DNA of 51,644 bases from an uncultured Flavonifractor sp. (GCA_947384055.1 CANDFO010000009.1:1-51644), one strand, 5' to 3'; numbered from the stretch's first letter, positions 41,555 to 50,784 are shown. Numbers and translations are program-made. Notes: a model not told the origin generated them from the sequence alone.

Positions 41555-41938
41555 TTACAGGAATACGGCGCCGTCAATGTTGGTGAACACGCTCTCGCGC
41601 ATCTCGTCTTGTGTAATGGCGGTGATGACCTTCGCGTTGGGCACGTTGATGATAAACGCCTTTTCCGCGTCCATGGCCAGGATATTGGTTGCTCCCTTGG
41701 CCTGGGCCCGCACTACGCTGCCCGCCAGCTGGTCCATCAAATGGGGAGTGACCTGGATTCCGCGCTCCTCCGCCCGCGTGATTGCGTGCTTGGAAAAGGC
41801 CACGCCCTGAATCGGCTGCTGGGCCCGCTTCACCAGCTCCTGCTGGAGAACCGCGCCAAAGCCGCCCTGTTCCCGCCGGGGCTGGGCCTGCTGGGTGGCG
41901 GCGGGACGCTGTATCGGTCCCGTTACGCGCTGGATCAT
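41555..41938 (-). CDS. TIGR02530-type flagellar operon protein
   Basis: 127 aa. VAFSKHAITRAEERGIQVTPHLMDQL and NVPNAKVITAITQDEMRESVFTNIDGAVFL match the small family found between flgD and flgE in Firmicutes flagellar operons. Its function is not established; the position points to hook assembly. AGGTGA precedes the ATG. Family by motif and place. Confidence 0.85.
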   Translation of the reverse strand: MIQRVTGPIQRPAATQQAQPRREQGGFGAVLQQELVKRAQQPIQGVAFSKHAITRAEERGIQVTPHLMDQLAGSVVRAQAKGATNILAMDAEKAFIINVPNAKVITAITQDEMRESVFTNIDGAVFL

Positions 41939-41952
41939 CTCATGTCACCTCA

Positions 41953-42537
41953 TTATCCCACGGAATTCTTTTCCGCCTCCGGGTCAACCGCCGGGTCAAT
42001 CTCGCCTCGCTTGTCCGCCCCTTCGGTCCCGCCCGGTTGATCGACGTCGCCCGGCTCTTCCGTGCCGTCCGTCTTGTCGCCGTCCTCGTTCTTGTCGGGC
42101 TCAGGCAGGCGTCCCACAGCCATAATGCTGCTGAGCTTGAAGGTATCGCCGTCCTTGGTGAAAATCACCTGCTCGCCGTTGGCCATGCCGGTGCCTATAA
42201 TCTCGACCACCGTCTCTTCCACCTTGCCGTTGGCATTGGGAATGCCTATGGTGACTTCCTTCCCCACCAGGGAGCTGGCATAACCCATGATAGAGGCGTC
42301 GGTCATGTTGGTCATTGCCGTTACCATCTGCATCTGAACCAGCTGATTCAGCATATCAGAGGTGTCCGCGGTATTGTCCATAGTCTGATTCTGAAGCTGC
42401 ACCACCATCAGCTGGAGAAAATCGGTCATGTCCATGCTGTTGCTGTTCTTCCGGCTGGTGCTGTGGATCGCTTCTTTCATGGTCGTCGTGGCATAAACAT
42501 TGCCCAGATCCTGAATAAAGTTGCTCATCTGACGCAT
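41953..42537 (-). CDS. flgD: Hook capping protein FlgD
   Basis: 194 aa with the FlgD N-terminal motif (MDMTDFLQLMVVQLQNQTMDN, about 36-56) and a downstream beta domain. The C-terminal ~45 residues are acidic and Gly/Asp/Glu-rich. FlgD is exported and caps the growing hook. Two starts are possible (42537 or 42528); AAGGAG is three or 12 bases upstream, so neither is ideal. A 7-bp hairpin lies between fliK and flgD. Confidence 0.9.
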   Translation of the reverse strand: MRQMSNFIQDLGNVYATTTMKEAIHSTSRKNSNSMDMTDFLQLMVVQLQNQTMDNTADTSDMLNQLVQMQMVTAMTNMTDASIMGYASSLVGKEVTIGIPNANGKVEETVVEIIGTGMANGEQVIFTKDGDTFKLSSIMAVGRLPEPDKNEDGDKTDGTEEPGDVDQPGGTEGADKRGEIDPAVDPEAEKNSVG

Positions 42538-42573
42538 CCACTCCTTTCTGTTCTAATATTCGGTCAGGGCGCG

Positions 42574-42590
42574 CTTCCCGCACCGGGAAG
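42574..42590 (-). repeat. Hairpin between fliK and flgD
   Basis: CTTCCCG, loop CAC, CGGGAAG in the 72-base gap. Short but perfect; no U-run. Confidence 0.4.
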
Positions 42591-42609
42591 TCCTGCCGGT
42601 TTTCTCCTG

Positions 42610-43821
42610 TCAGGAGAGGGGCTCGTCTGTAGAAATCAGACCCAGACGGAGCTGATGAAGGAAGTCCTCGTGGTTTCCCCGCTGAGGATGGCGGCGCTGC
42701 TGCCGCTCCTCCTCCTGCTGAGGCTGTCCGCCGTGTCCGCTGCGGCCGTCGTACTGCTGCTGGTTCTGGTTTTGCTGGCTCTCCTGCTGCCGGGGAACCT
42801 CCACTTGAACGTTCTCTCTTCCCTGGCTGCTCAGCAGGCTTTGCAGCTGTCCCACATGGCGCTCCAGCAGGCCTCTGGTCTCGCCGTTCTCCGCTGACAG
42901 AGCCACATGAAGGCCGCCGTCTGCGGTGTGGGTGATTTCCACCCGCACGCTGCCCAGATGCTCAGGGGTCAGGTCGATCTGTACCCGGCTCTCTCCCTGC
43001 TGAAGGGCGCGCATCAGGCCGTTGTCCACCTGCTGTCCCACATCGGGGGCCTGCCTGCTCTCCTCCGGCGCAGCGGTATCGCTCACCTTGATGGGCGCCG
43101 CTTCCACATCGCGGAAAACTGCCTGGGGCTCGTTGGCTGCGGCGGCGGCTGTCTCCACATCGCCGTCCTCCTGTCCTTCGGCCGTCTCCACTTGGGCAGT
43201 CTGGGCTTCCATCTTCTCAAGCGGTTGCTGCTGGGGCTGGGGTGCGGCCTCCGACTCCGGAGCGGGTATCTCCGCCGCGGGGACCTCCTGGGCGGCGGTC
43301 TCCGCCTGGGGCGCTGCCTGTACTTCCGCCTGAGCCTCCATCACTCTGGGCTGTTCCATACCGGCGGTCTCAAGCCTTCCGCCGACGACCTCCTCATTGG
43401 GGACAAAACGTCCCGCCTCCATCGTCACCCAAGTCTGCTCTCCGGTCTCCATGTCGATATCCATAACTCGGAGCTCCTGTGTGGTGCCGTCGTCCACGAA
43501 CTCGCCCACCGGGACAATGACGCCTTCCTTGACCAGGCGGTCCCACCGCACCTGCGGGTCCTCAGCCTCCTGGACGGTTCCCTCCTCCATACCGGCGGTC
43601 TCTTCCTTGCCTTCCGCTTTGGACGCGTCCTTCCGGTCCGGGGCAGTCTGAGGCTTCTGGGCATCCTTGGGCTGCTCCACGTTTTCGGGATTTTTGGCCC
43701 GCTCCAGCAGCTTCTGGAAATCGTCCTTTTCCGCGCTCTCAGTTTTGCCGCCCTTTCCGGTAAACTGCTGAAGGGTCATGGCCTGAAGTGCCGTCAACAA
43801 GCTGTTTTGCAGCTGTTCCAT
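42610..43821 (-). CDS. fliK: Hook-length control protein FliK
   Basis: 403 aa. The N-terminal half is a low-complexity Glu/Ala/Pro-rich ruler-like region, and the C-terminal domain carries the conserved FliK core (RVQIDLTPEHLGSVRVEITHTADGGLHVALSAENGETRGLLERHVGQLQSLL). It is exported during hook growth and triggers the FlhB substrate switch. AGGAGG lies ten bases before the ATG. A Gln-rich tail (about 345-370) follows the core. Confidence 0.93.
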   Translation of the reverse strand: MEQLQNSLLTALQAMTLQQFTGKGGKTESAEKDDFQKLLERAKNPENVEQPKDAQKPQTAPDRKDASKAEGKEETAGMEEGTVQEAEDPQVRWDRLVKEGVIVPVGEFVDDGTTQELRVMDIDMETGEQTWVTMEAGRFVPNEEVVGGRLETAGMEQPRVMEAQAEVQAAPQAETAAQEVPAAEIPAPESEAAPQPQQQPLEKMEAQTAQVETAEGQEDGDVETAAAAANEPQAVFRDVEAAPIKVSDTAAPEESRQAPDVGQQVDNGLMRALQQGESRVQIDLTPEHLGSVRVEITHTADGGLHVALSAENGETRGLLERHVGQLQSLLSSQGRENVQVEVPRQQESQQNQNQQQYDGRSGHGGQPQQEEERQQRRHPQRGNHEDFLHQLRLGLISTDEPLS

Positions 43822-43900
43822 ATCGCTTTCACCTCCTTTTGTTCAAAACTGTCTATGTCCAAACGGTGAAATTCACCGGTTGGGCCGGAGCAATGGATCC

Positions 43901-44353
43901 TTACGCGCTGGCCCGCTGGTTGGCCCGGGCGGTGGCTACGAATTCCTCCAGAATGAGCTCTTCGTCCTTGGCCGCCGCTTTGTTGTACTGGTCCAGCTTC
44001 TTTTCCCGGAGCTTTTCCAGGGAAGAGGTGTCCTTTTTGGCCTCCACCACTTCGCCGCGTTTTTTCTCCTCCTGGCGGCGCAGGACCTCCAGCTTGTTGG
44101 TCTCCCGCTGGATTTCCATCTCCAGCGCCCGCAGGCCGTTTTGATAGAGCGTGGCGTCAACAATGGTAAGCCCTTCGGCCTTGCGGACCCGGTATTCCTC
44201 GTTGCAGGCCCGGTAACGTCCCCAGACGGCCTCCAGCACCTCTTCCTGGGCCCGAACCTGGGCCAGTATCGCCGCGTGCTCGCCCTTCAGGGCGTCCAGC
44301 ACCTGCTGCTTGTAGACCAGCACGGTCTCCAGGGAAAACTTGAATTTTTTCAT
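43901..44353 (-). CDS. fliJ: Flagellar export chaperone/ATPase stalk FliJ
   Basis: 150 aa, predicted almost entirely as two antiparallel coiled-coil helices, with the MKKFKFSLETVLVYKQQ start typical of FliJ. It sits in the centre of the FliI ring and couples ATP hydrolysis to export. It lies 26 bases after fliI. The ribosome-binding site is weak. Confidence 0.92.
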   Translation of the reverse strand: MKKFKFSLETVLVYKQQVLDALKGEHAAILAQVRAQEEVLEAVWGRYRACNEEYRVRKAEGLTIVDATLYQNGLRALEMEIQRETNKLEVLRRQEEKKRGEVVEAKKDTSSLEKLREKKLDQYNKAAAKDEELILEEFVATARANQRASA

Positions 44354-44379
44354 ACGTATCTCACTTCAGGTCAGCCGCC

Positions 44380-45687
44380 TTACTTCAAGATTTTTTCCAT
44401 CTCAGCCAGACACTGTTCATAAGAGAAGGCCTCGTTCACATCCTGTGTCAGGAAGCTGTTGACCGCGTCGATTTTAGACAGGGCGAAATCCAGCTTCCGG
44501 TTGCTGCCCGGCTTGTAAGCCCCGATCGCCACCAGGTCCGCATTCTTTTCGTAGACGCTCATGATGTCCCGGATGCGGGAGGCCAGGCTCCGGTGCTCCT
44601 GAGAGACGATCTCCACCATCAGGCGGGAGATGCTGGCGCTCACATCAATCGCGGGGTAGTGGTTGGCGTGGGCCAAAGCCCGGGAGAGCACGATATGCCC
44701 GTCCAAAATGCCCCGAACCGTGTCGGCAATGGGCTCGTTGGTGTCGTCGCCCTCTACCAGCACGGTGTACACCCCCGTGATAGAGCCCCGATTGAAATTG
44801 CCGCTGCGCTCCAGCAGCTTGGGCATCTCCGCGTACATAGAAGGGGTATAGCCCCGGGCCACCGGGGGCTCGCCGATGGCCAGCCCAATCTCCCGCTGGG
44901 CCATGGCGAAGCGGGTGAGGGAGTCCATCATCAACAGCACGTCGTACCCCTGGTCCCGGAAATACTCCGCGATGCCGGTGGCCACGCTGGGGCATTTCAT
45001 CCGCAGCATTGCCGGCTGGTCGGAGGTGGCCACCACCAGGATGGAGCGCTTCATGCCCTCTTCTCCCAGGTCCTTCTGAACAAACTCCAGCACCTCGCGC
45101 CCGCGCTCCCCTACCAGGGCAATGACATTGATGTCCGCGGTGACGTTTTTGGCAATCATCCCCATCAACGTGGACTTGCCCACACCGGAGCCGGCAAATA
45201 TACCGATTCGCTGGCCCTTGCCGATGGTGATCATGCCGTCAATGGCCTTTACGCCAAACTGAATGCGCTCCCGGATCGGGGGGCGCTGCAGGGGATTAAT
45301 ATGAGAACCGCCTACACAGTAGGGGGTGCCTCCCTCAAAAGGGCCTTTTCCGTCGATGGGCTGACCCATGGCGTTGATGATTCTGCCCCGGAGGAACTCA
45401 CCTACCCGGAGGGTAAGTTGAGCCCCGGTGTTGCGGACAAAGTTTCCGGCGGAAATACCCGCCATGTCGGAATAGGGCATCAGGAGAATATGGTCGTTTT
45501 TGAAGCCCACTACCTCCGCCGTCACTTGGCCGCCGGAGTCGCCGTTATAAATGCGGCAGATATCGCCCACCGCCGCGTGTCCGCCGGAAGCCTCAATGGA
45601 CATGCCCACAATATTCTCAATTTTTCCGGTCAGGCTGTAGGTGTCCGCGCTGTAGACCTGGCGGACCATCTGCTGGAATACAGACAT
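44380..45687 (-). CDS. fliI: Flagellar export ATPase FliI
   Basis: 435 aa. Walker A GSGVGKST (GIFAGSGVGKSTLMGM), Walker B region DVLLMMDSLTRFAMAQREIGLAIGEPPVARGYTPS and the C-terminal helical domain identify FliI. It supplies ATP energy to the export apparatus with FliH and FliJ, whose genes flank it. Confidence 0.96.
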   Translation of the reverse strand: MSVFQQMVRQVYSADTYSLTGKIENIVGMSIEASGGHAAVGDICRIYNGDSGGQVTAEVVGFKNDHILLMPYSDMAGISAGNFVRNTGAQLTLRVGEFLRGRIINAMGQPIDGKGPFEGGTPYCVGGSHINPLQRPPIRERIQFGVKAIDGMITIGKGQRIGIFAGSGVGKSTLMGMIAKNVTADINVIALVGERGREVLEFVQKDLGEEGMKRSILVVATSDQPAMLRMKCPSVATGIAEYFRDQGYDVLLMMDSLTRFAMAQREIGLAIGEPPVARGYTPSMYAEMPKLLERSGNFNRGSITGVYTVLVEGDDTNEPIADTVRGILDGHIVLSRALAHANHYPAIDVSASISRLMVEIVSQEHRSLASRIRDIMSVYEKNADLVAIGAYKPGSNRKLDFALSKIDAVNSFLTQDVNEAFSYEQCLAEMEKILK

Positions 45688-45702
45688 GGGCGTTTTCCAT
45701 CC

Positions 45703-46557
45703 TTAAAACAGGCCCCCGCCGCTTCCGCTGGAGGCGGTATCCATCAGGATACCCCGAATGTTGTTGAGCTGGGTTGCGGCGCTGGCGTCGATGATTTCAT
45801 CAGGAGTTTCAATAATGCAGGTGCCGGACTCGTCGTCCCCCATGGGGATAATGCGCACCCGGTCGCTGAGTCCACTCAAGGTGGCCGACAGGGAGGCGGG
45901 CAGCTGGCTCAGCCGCTTGGCATCGCACTCAGCGATATAAATATGCACCCACTCCCGGCGCTTCCGCTTATCCACTGCCGTCTGAATCATGCGGGAGATC
46001 ACGTCCGCGCTGCTCTTCAGGCTGACGCACACCACTTTTTCCGCAATGGCCAGGGCCAGGTCCCGCAGCTCTCCGATATTCTGGTCCATCTGGCGGTCTG
46101 CCGCCGCCCCGGCCCGCTCCAGGAACTGCTCCACCTCGGCCTCCAGCCGTTTGGCCTGCTCCTCCCGGGCCTGGCTTGCCTCCTCCATGGCCTGGGTCAT
46201 GCCGTGGGCATAGCCCTCCCGGTAGCCGTCCTCCCGGGCGGCGGCGTACACCTGCTCCGCCTCCTGTTTAGCGGTCTGCCGGGCCTCCTCCAGAAGCTGC
46301 TCCGCCTGGTGGCGGGCGTCCTGAAGAATGCTGTCGGCCTGAATCTGGGCAAAGCTGACAGGGTTTTCCTCCGGCGTCTCCGGCTCTTCTGCCTCCGCAG
46401 GCTCTTCACCGGGTATCTCCGGCTCCTCCGTCTCCGGAGGAAGCGGCGCCTCCTCCTCTTCGGGCGAAACCTCATCCTCCTGAATCAGCTCATCGGCATC
46501 CGGGAACTGATAGAGCTCCGCCCCGAGCTTCATAAAATGCTTGAATATATTAGGCAA
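45703..46557 (-). CDS. fliH: Flagellar export ATPase regulator FliH
   Basis: 284 aa. The core (about 95-260) has the FliH/V-type stalk pattern with a GYxxGYAHG segment (DGYREGYAHG). An acidic Glu/Pro stretch at about 25-70 (QEDEVSPEEEE and onwards) is longer than usual. The start is TTG at 46557, overlapping fliG by eight bases; AAAGGA lies eight bases upstream. FliH holds FliI in check and docks it at the C-ring. Confidence 0.88.
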   Translation of the reverse strand: MPNIFKHFMKLGAELYQFPDADELIQEDEVSPEEEEAPLPPETEEPEIPGEEPAEAEEPETPEENPVSFAQIQADSILQDARHQAEQLLEEARQTAKQEAEQVYAAAREDGYREGYAHGMTQAMEEASQAREEQAKRLEAEVEQFLERAGAAADRQMDQNIGELRDLALAIAEKVVCVSLKSSADVISRMIQTAVDKRKRREWVHIYIAECDAKRLSQLPASLSATLSGLSDRVRIIPMGDDESGTCIIETPDEIIDASAATQLNNIRGILMDTASSGSGGGLF

Positions 46558-47698
46558 TGATATCGTCCTTTCCGCCCTTCAGGATGATGATCTCGTTCTT
46601 CTCCTCCAAGCCGCGGATGATATCGACAATACGCTGCTGGGCCTCCTCCACGTCCTTCATGCGGACATTGGTTGTGATCTCCAGGTCGTCCTGAATGCTC
46701 TGGGCCATACGCGTGGACATGTTGGCGAAGAGCTTGGAGGCCACCTCTTTGTTGGCAGCCTTGAGCGCCAGAACCAGGTCTCTGGGGTCGCAGTCCCGGA
46801 CAAAGCGCTGAACCGAGCGGTCGTCCATGGTAATGATGTCCTCAAAGACGAACATACGCTTGCGGATTTCGTCGGCCAGGTCCTGGTCGTAAGCGGACAG
46901 CCCGTCGAAGATATTCTTCTCGCTGGAACGGTCCAGGTTGTTCATCACGTCCGCCACATAGTCTATGCCGCCGACCTTCACGTTGCTGCTGGTGACAATG
47001 CTGGAGAACTTGTTCCGCATTTCCGCCTCCACAATCTTCAGCGCCATGGGGGAGACGCCCTCGATCTTGGCCATATTTTCCACAACCTTGATCTGCCTGG
47101 CCTCGTCCAGCTGGGCAATCACGCCGGCCGCTTTGCTGGCCTCCACATGAGAGAGCACCAAGGCGATAGTCTGCGCACGCTCGTTCTGGAGGGCGGAAAA
47201 CAGGGAGCGCTCATCCGCCTTATCCATAAAGGAGAACTGGCGGTTTTTCAGGGACTTTGTGACCTTGCCCAGCAGCTCCTCGGCGGTCTGCGGCCCGTAG
47301 GCCTTCTCCAGCACAGCCCTGGCGTACTCCAGGCCGCCTTCGGTGACGGCCTTGTTGCTCAGGCACATCTGATAGAACTCGTTCAGTACGGCTTCGGTCT
47401 GCTCCGCGCCCAGGAAACCCAGCTTCGCCACCTCAATGGTAAGCTGCTCCACGTCGTCCGCTTCCATGAACTTATATACGTGAGAGGCCTTGTCAGCCCC
47501 TAGCGCGACAATGACTGCCGCCGCCTTCTGCTGGCTGTTCAGCTCAATCACCGGGACAGCGCTCTTCGCGCCGGCCTCCGGCTGCTGGGGCTTAGACTGC
47601 TCCTGGACCTCGGGGGTCTCCTGGGGCTCCTCGCCCTTTTTGCCCTTTTTGCCCTTTCCAAAGCCCCTTTTACGGGGCTCTGCCGCAGTCTCAGCCAT
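46550..47698 (-). CDS. fliG: Flagellar motor switch protein FliG
   Basis: 382 aa. The FliG_N, middle (FliM-binding) and C-terminal (torque) domains are clear; the C-terminal charged ridge (MFVFEDIITMDDRSVQRFVRDCDPRDLVLALK) contacts MotA. About 45 extra residues precede the usual start, including a Lys/Gly stretch (GKGKKGKKGE). It overlaps fliF by eight bases, and GGAG lies nine bases before the ATG. Confidence 0.94.
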   Translation of the reverse strand: MAETAAEPRKRGFGKGKKGKKGEEPQETPEVQEQSKPQQPEAGAKSAVPVIELNSQQKAAAVIVALGADKASHVYKFMEADDVEQLTIEVAKLGFLGAEQTEAVLNEFYQMCLSNKAVTEGGLEYARAVLEKAYGPQTAEELLGKVTKSLKNRQFSFMDKADERSLFSALQNERAQTIALVLSHVEASKAAGVIAQLDEARQIKVVENMAKIEGVSPMALKIVEAEMRNKFSSIVTSSNVKVGGIDYVADVMNNLDRSSEKNIFDGLSAYDQDLADEIRKRMFVFEDIITMDDRSVQRFVRDCDPRDLVLALKAANKEVASKLFANMSTRMAQSIQDDLEITTNVRMKDVEEAQQRIVDIIRGLEEKNEIIILKGGKDDIIA

Positions 47699-49355
47699 TG
47701 TCGTCGTCTCCTTTCAGCCAGTTCTTCAGCATCTGAGCGGCAATCTCGGGGTTCTCGTCCACAAACTGGCGGATATCCTTACGCAGCTCCATACTGCGCT
47801 CGGTCTGAATATCCATGACGTCGGCTCCGGCGGGCTCCTCCTCCAGAGGAATGCCCGCGGCCTCCAGCAGCTCCTCCACCGAGGCGGCCTGCTGCTCCTC
47901 CAGCTCCTGCTGCTTCTGTTTTTTCTTCCTGCGCAGGAGGAGGATAACCACCAGCACCACCACAAACAGCAGGAGTCCGGCGGCTGCCGCGATAATGATC
48001 CAAATGGGAATTCCGCCGATTGTTCCAGGCTCGCTCTCGCCGCCCGGTCCGCCGGGCACGGGTGCCTGATAGAAGGGCATTGCCACCACGGAGACCTTGC
48101 TGGCCAGATATTCATCGGCCGTCATCTCTTCCGTGGCAATCGGGGTGATATTCGCGGCCATGGCCGCATGCCTGCGTATGGTGTCGATATCCACGGCTCC
48201 CGCCGTGGTGGAGTTAATGCTCACCGACACGGTGCAGTCAGAGATGTAGCCGATGGGACGGATCGTATTGGTCTGCGTCTTGTTGTTGTCAAACTGCACT
48301 TCGCCGGAATACCGGCTGTCCGTCTGACCGTCGGGCGGCGTCCCCACTTCTTCCATATACTGGGGCCAGTCGGAGTTGGTCTCCGTGCCCACAGTGCCGC
48401 CCGCCAGCTCTTCATCACTGTTGGTAAAGCTGTGGTCGTAGACAAAAGACCCGATGATACCCTTGCCGTTGGTGCTTCCGTCCTGGGCCCACGCGGGGAG
48501 GTTCACCTGATAATCGGTGATGGTGCTGCTGCTCATCTCCACCACGCAGCTGGCGGCCACTTTGACATTTTCCGCGCCGTAGAAAGGGATGAGTATCTGG
48601 AGAACCTGGGTTTGCACCTTGTTGGCCGCCTGCTCCTCCAGCTGCATTTTCAGGGCGTATGCGTCGCCGTCCAGGGCCTCGCCGCCGGCGGCGGTGCTGT
48701 TGTAGCTGTTACCCCAGTTGTCCAGAATCTCAACGGAGCTGATCTCCAGCCCCTGGACACAGTGGGCAACAAAGTTTCGGATATTGTTGGCCTGCTGGCT
48801 GGTGAGCTTTCTGCCGTCCCGCATGTGGAAGACAATTCCGGCCGTGGCCGTCACGTTGCCACCGGAGAGCACAGACCCCCGTCTGTCGCTCTGGGTGATG
48901 GTGACATCCGCCCGCTCAACCCCGTCAAGCTCTCCCAGGATCGCCCCTATGCGGTCCTGAATCAGCAGGAGATAGGCGGTATTCCGCTCCGCCTCCGTGG
49001 AGAGAGCGCTGACGTGCTCATAATATGTATCGTAGGAATAGCCCTCTTTGGGGTAGCCCTCCATCATCAGGCGGGCCTTCAGATTTGTCTCCTGTCCGGA
49101 GGGCACCAGAATGGTGGTCATGCCGTCCACCCGGTAGTCCCGGATTCCCTGGGTCTCCAGCCAGGACATGACTGTAGAGATTTCCTCCTGATTAGGGGAG
49201 GTGATCAGCACGGAGTAAGGCCGGTTGTTCAGAAAAAAGGCGACGCCTGCGGCGACCAGCACCACTACGACAGCAGCGATGATCCATATTTTCTTGGAGA
49301 CCTTCCCCAGCAGTGTCTTGGCCTTCTCCAAATATTCTTTTATTTTCTCATTCAA
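47691..49355 (-). CDS. fliF: MS-ring protein FliF
   Basis: 554 aa with a membrane helix near residues 22-44 (IWIIAAVVVVLVAAGVAFFL), ring-building motifs and the YscJ-like region, a second helix near 448-475 (IIIAAAAGLLLFVVVLVVILLL), and a C-terminal cytoplasmic tail that meets FliG. The start is TTG at 49355, with GGGGG ten bases upstream; the only nearby ATG is out of frame. Length agrees with FliF of Firmicutes (about 510-560). Confidence 0.93.
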   Translation of the reverse strand: MNEKIKEYLEKAKTLLGKVSKKIWIIAAVVVVLVAAGVAFFLNNRPYSVLITSPNQEEISTVMSWLETQGIRDYRVDGMTTILVPSGQETNLKARLMMEGYPKEGYSYDTYYEHVSALSTEAERNTAYLLLIQDRIGAILGELDGVERADVTITQSDRRGSVLSGGNVTATAGIVFHMRDGRKLTSQQANNIRNFVAHCVQGLEISSVEILDNWGNSYNSTAAGGEALDGDAYALKMQLEEQAANKVQTQVLQILIPFYGAENVKVAASCVVEMSSSTITDYQVNLPAWAQDGSTNGKGIIGSFVYDHSFTNSDEELAGGTVGTETNSDWPQYMEEVGTPPDGQTDSRYSGEVQFDNNKTQTNTIRPIGYISDCTVSVSINSTTAGAVDIDTIRRHAAMAANITPIATEEMTADEYLASKVSVVAMPFYQAPVPGGPGGESEPGTIGGIPIWIIIAAAAGLLLFVVVLVVILLLRRKKKQKQQELEEQQAASVEELLEAAGIPLEEEPAGADVMDIQTERSMELRKDIRQFVDENPEIAAQMLKNWLKGDDDNG

Positions 49356-49400
49356 CCGCTATCATCCCCCGGCCTTCGGTTCCTTACCTGATTTCTGGGC

Positions 49401-49757
49401 TTAGACGCTCATCCGCGTAATTTCTGAATAGGCGTCCAGCGCCTTGTTGCGCAGCTGAATCAGCAGGTTGGCCGAAAGCTCATACTTGCTGGCGGCGAGC
49501 ATGGCGGAAGCCGGGTTGTCCAGCTGTCCTGTAGCCAGCAGGTACTGAGCCTGAACATTTTCCGCGTTGGTCTCCTTCACGTTGTCAATTGCGTTCCGGA
49601 AAATGGACGCAAACAGACCGCCGTCCAGCCGTTCTGCGGCGGACGCGGTCTCAGGCTCCGCTTGGGCGGGAGCAGTGATCCCCCAGCCCACAGGGGGCGC
49701 AATTCCAAATTGCTGAGAGGGAATCATTCCTCCGAATGCTTCCACAGGCGTAATCAT
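49401..49757 (-). CDS. fliE: Flagellar hook-basal body protein FliE
   Basis: 118 aa. The C-terminal part (ASIFRNAIDNVKETNAENVQAQYLLATGQLDNPASAMLAASKYELSANLLIQLRNKALDAYSEI) is classic FliE, which links the MS ring to the rod. The first ~40 residues are an extra Pro/Ala-rich stretch. AAGGAG is nine bases before the ATG. Confidence 0.92.
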   Translation of the reverse strand: MITPVEAFGGMIPSQQFGIAPPVGWGITAPAQAEPETASAAERLDGGLFASIFRNAIDNVKETNAENVQAQYLLATGQLDNPASAMLAASKYELSANLLIQLRNKALDAYSEITRMSV

Positions 49758-49792
49758 GGCATATCTCTCCTTCCGTCTGTCAGAAACTCACA

Positions 49793-50257
49793 TTATCGGC
49801 CAAGTTCCAGGCCCTTGGATACCACGGCCTTCAGGGTGTTCATCATGGTAACGTTGGCGGAATACGCCTGGGTAGCGGCCATGGCGTCGGTAATCTCCTT
49901 CACCATGTCAACATTGGGCAGTTCCACGTACCCATCCTCGTTTGCGTCGGGATGAGTGGGGTCATAGGAGAGCTTGAACTCCTCCGGATCCTCGGCGATG
50001 CGGACTACCCGCACACCGCCGGCGGTGGCGTACCCCTGATTGGGAGCCAGCCCCTCGGCAGCCCTGGCCATTGCCGCCCGGAAGGTATCCCGGCCGGTCT
50101 CCGCCTGAAAGACCACCACCTTCCGGCGGTAAGGCCCCTCCCCGTTTTCGGTGCGGGTCGTATTGGAATTGGTGACATTTTCGGCGATTACGTCCAGGCG
50201 GAGCTGCTGGGCGGTCAAGCCGGAACCCACAATATTCATAGAGCTTAAAAAGGACAT
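49793..50257 (-). CDS. flgC: Proximal rod protein FlgC
   Basis: 154 aa with the rod motif SSMNIVGSGLTAQQLRLDVIAENVTNSNTTRTENGEGPYRRK and a C-terminal helix (VDMVKEITDAMAATQAYSANVTMMNTLKAVVSKGLELGR). It is exported to the rod. AGG lies nine bases before the ATG, 18 bases after flgB. Confidence 0.94.
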   Translation of the reverse strand: MSFLSSMNIVGSGLTAQQLRLDVIAENVTNSNTTRTENGEGPYRRKVVVFQAETGRDTFRAAMARAAEGLAPNQGYATAGGVRVVRIAEDPEEFKLSYDPTHPDANEDGYVELPNVDMVKEITDAMAATQAYSANVTMMNTLKAVVSKGLELGR

Positions 50258-50275
50258 GACGGCTTACCTCCCCGT

Positions 50276-50662
50276 TTACTGTCCGCGGATAGCGGAGCGC
50301 AGCACACTCAGGTTGTTGGAGATGGACTGCATGACATACTGTATCTGATAGGCGTTGCGCACGGCCTCTACCAGCTGTTCGTTGACATTGACCCCGTTTT
50401 CGTCCATGCGCATGGACTCCTGGGGCTCAAAGACCGCAAACTCCGTCTCTTCCAGAACCTCCCGCACGGCGCTTCTGGGCTTGCCGGACTGTCCGGCCCG
50501 CTCCAGCTGCACCCGCAGGCTGTCCTCAAAGGTGACGACCTTGGCTTTGTAGTTGGGAGTCTCTGCGTTGGCAACATTATCCAGCAGCGCCGCCTGCTTG
50601 GTCCAGAGAAATCCCATGGACTTCTCCAGCATGAATTGGGAATTGGTTGATAAAAAATCCAT
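50276..50662 (-). CDS. flgB: Proximal rod protein FlgB
   Basis: 128 aa from the ATG at 50662 (AAAGGAG eight bases upstream; a longer in-frame reading from 50758 is not supported). The motif KQAALLDNVANAETPNYKAKVVTFEDSL identifies FlgB. It is the first gene of the ~27-kb flagellar run and has a long leader with three promoter candidates. Confidence 0.93.
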   Translation of the reverse strand: MDFLSTNSQFMLEKSMGFLWTKQAALLDNVANAETPNYKAKVVTFEDSLRVQLERAGQSGKPRSAVREVLEETEFAVFEPQESMRMDENGVNVNEQLVEAVRNAYQIQYVMQSISNNLSVLRSAIRGQ

Positions 50663-50717
50663 TCTCAGCGCTCCTTTGCTTACGCTCTCCCCCATCCCAG
50701 ACCGGAGGGATTGCGGC

Positions 50718-50771
50718 AAAACGCTCCGGGGACGGGCGGGACGCAGCCCCGCGCTCAAGGGAGAGCGTTTT
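50718..50771 (-). repeat. Inverted repeat in the flgB leader
   Basis: AAAACGCTC (50718-50726) and GAGCGTTTT (50763-50771) are perfect complements. They lie at the start of a transcript from the promoter at 50785-50813 and may form a 5' stem. Confidence 0.55.
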
Positions 50772-50784
50772 CGTGTCCGTATTA

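Noticed and set aside
44593..46560. 655-codon plus-strand frame opposite fliI and fliH
   Set aside because: Both minus-strand genes are secure by motif and operon order; the opposite frame is low-complexity and His/Gly-rich, as expected from an antisense reading.
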